DNA of 64,000 nucleotides, from the NCBI RefSeq assembly GCF_024585165.1, contig NZ_CP029008.1:1364001-1428000 (forward strand), in the 5' to 3' direction. Position 1 is the stretch's first letter. Each line of letters opens with the position of its first letter. Both the position numbers and the translations under genes were made by a program. Positions 63,741-64,000 of this stretch are shown here, piece after piece. The notes under the pieces were generated by a model that searched no databases, was not told where the DNA came from, and worked only from the letters and a program-made list of their open reading frames with translations. The DNA comes from Bradyrhizobium sp. WBOS07 (GTDB lineage Bacteria > Pseudomonadota > Alphaproteobacteria > Rhizobiales > Xanthobacteraceae).

Positions 63741-64000
63741 ATGAATATCGCCAGCGTGCGTCGGCCCATCATCCCTCCGGCTCCTCCGCGTGCGCCCGAC
63801 GACATGTCGTTCTTCGGCCGTCTCGCCGTGATCCGGCGCAACATGATCGCGACCTGGGGTCAGCGCGCCTATGAGGAAGGCGTCATCAAGGGCCGCTTCT
63901 TCCTCCGCAACAGCTTCATCCTGAACCAGCCGGACGCGATCCGGCACGTCCTGCTCACCAATTACGAGAACTACACGCGCACGTCGGCGGGCATCCGCAT
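63741..64000 (+). CDS. Cytochrome P450, N-terminal part, cut by window end
   Basis: 86 residues visible from ATG 63741 with GGGAGAGAG upstream. LNQPDAIRHVLLTNYENYTR matches the typical start of cytochrome P450 (P-x-A-I-R-H-V-L-x-x-N-x-x-N-Y). The haem-binding region lies beyond the window. It follows the hydrolase by 34 bp and may be its operon partner. Confidence 0.82.
   Translation, partial: MNIASVRRPIIPPAPPRAPDDMSFFGRLAVIRRNMIATWGQRAYEEGVIKGRFFLRNSFILNQPDAIRHVLLTNYENYTRTSAGIR

Overview
The window is GC-rich alphaproteobacterial chromosome. Gene content and neighbourhoods fit Bradyrhizobium or a close relative: gpsA-tsaD next to hemD-mitofilin-like-hemY, an rsmB-heparinase-purH cluster, a fused cysN/cysC, DUF1674, and scattered GC-rich REP-like palindromes. 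This assignment is inference from content, not a database match.

Left part (1-42250): core and metabolic genes. In order: a truncated membrane protein, a PepSY-like secreted protein with a cytochrome b561 gene, an MHYT-GGDEF-EAL cyclic-di-GMP protein, a Lon-N-domain protein and a thioredoxin/TPR chaperedoxin, tRNA-Gly(GCC), an AbiEii-like nucleotidyltransferase with a small partner, an SDR enzyme, a GSDH-type dehydrogenase with a dihaem cytochrome c, panE, an HCCA-isomerase-like gene, a MATE exporter, DUF2239 under a paired ACCCGGGT operator, a GST, ggt and an MFS transporter. Then follow purH, heparinase and rsmB; a sulfate-activation operon (sulfotransferase-cysD-cysNC); an MCP; a staphylococcal-nuclease-like protein; an L,D-transpeptidase; acs; topoisomerase IB; EVE-gpsA-tsaD; and hemD-mitofilin-like-hemY, ending at tRNA-Thr(CGT).

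Middle (42284-56267): a 13.9 kb integrated element bounded by a perfect 48-bp direct repeat. The left copy is the 3' part of an intact tRNA-Thr; the right copy lies beside a tyrosine integrase gene. Almost all its genes run leftward: int, alpA, four coupled unknown genes, three more unknown genes, a RepB-like/PriCT primase, an SF3 helicase, an origin-like region (ten GGTGAC-type repeats around an AT-rich core), a 92-aa gene, a Nu1-like terminase small subunit, a ribbon-helix-helix-like protein, a zinc-finger protein, then a macrodomain antitoxin (DarG-like) and a DarT-like DNA ADP-ribosyltransferase. No capsid, tail, portal or large-terminase gene is present. This is the layout of a phage-inducible chromosomal island (phage satellite) carrying a DarTG anti-phage module, and it is the most exciting item in the window.

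Right part (56268-64000): a stand-alone HsdR-N-type nuclease-domain protein just outside the right repeat, then resumed core sequence: a secreted Ala/Pro-rich protein, a polysaccharide deacetylase, two paralogous four-cysteine secreted proteins, an EntS-type MFS transporter, a secreted alpha/beta hydrolase, and the start of a cytochrome P450 cut by the window edge.
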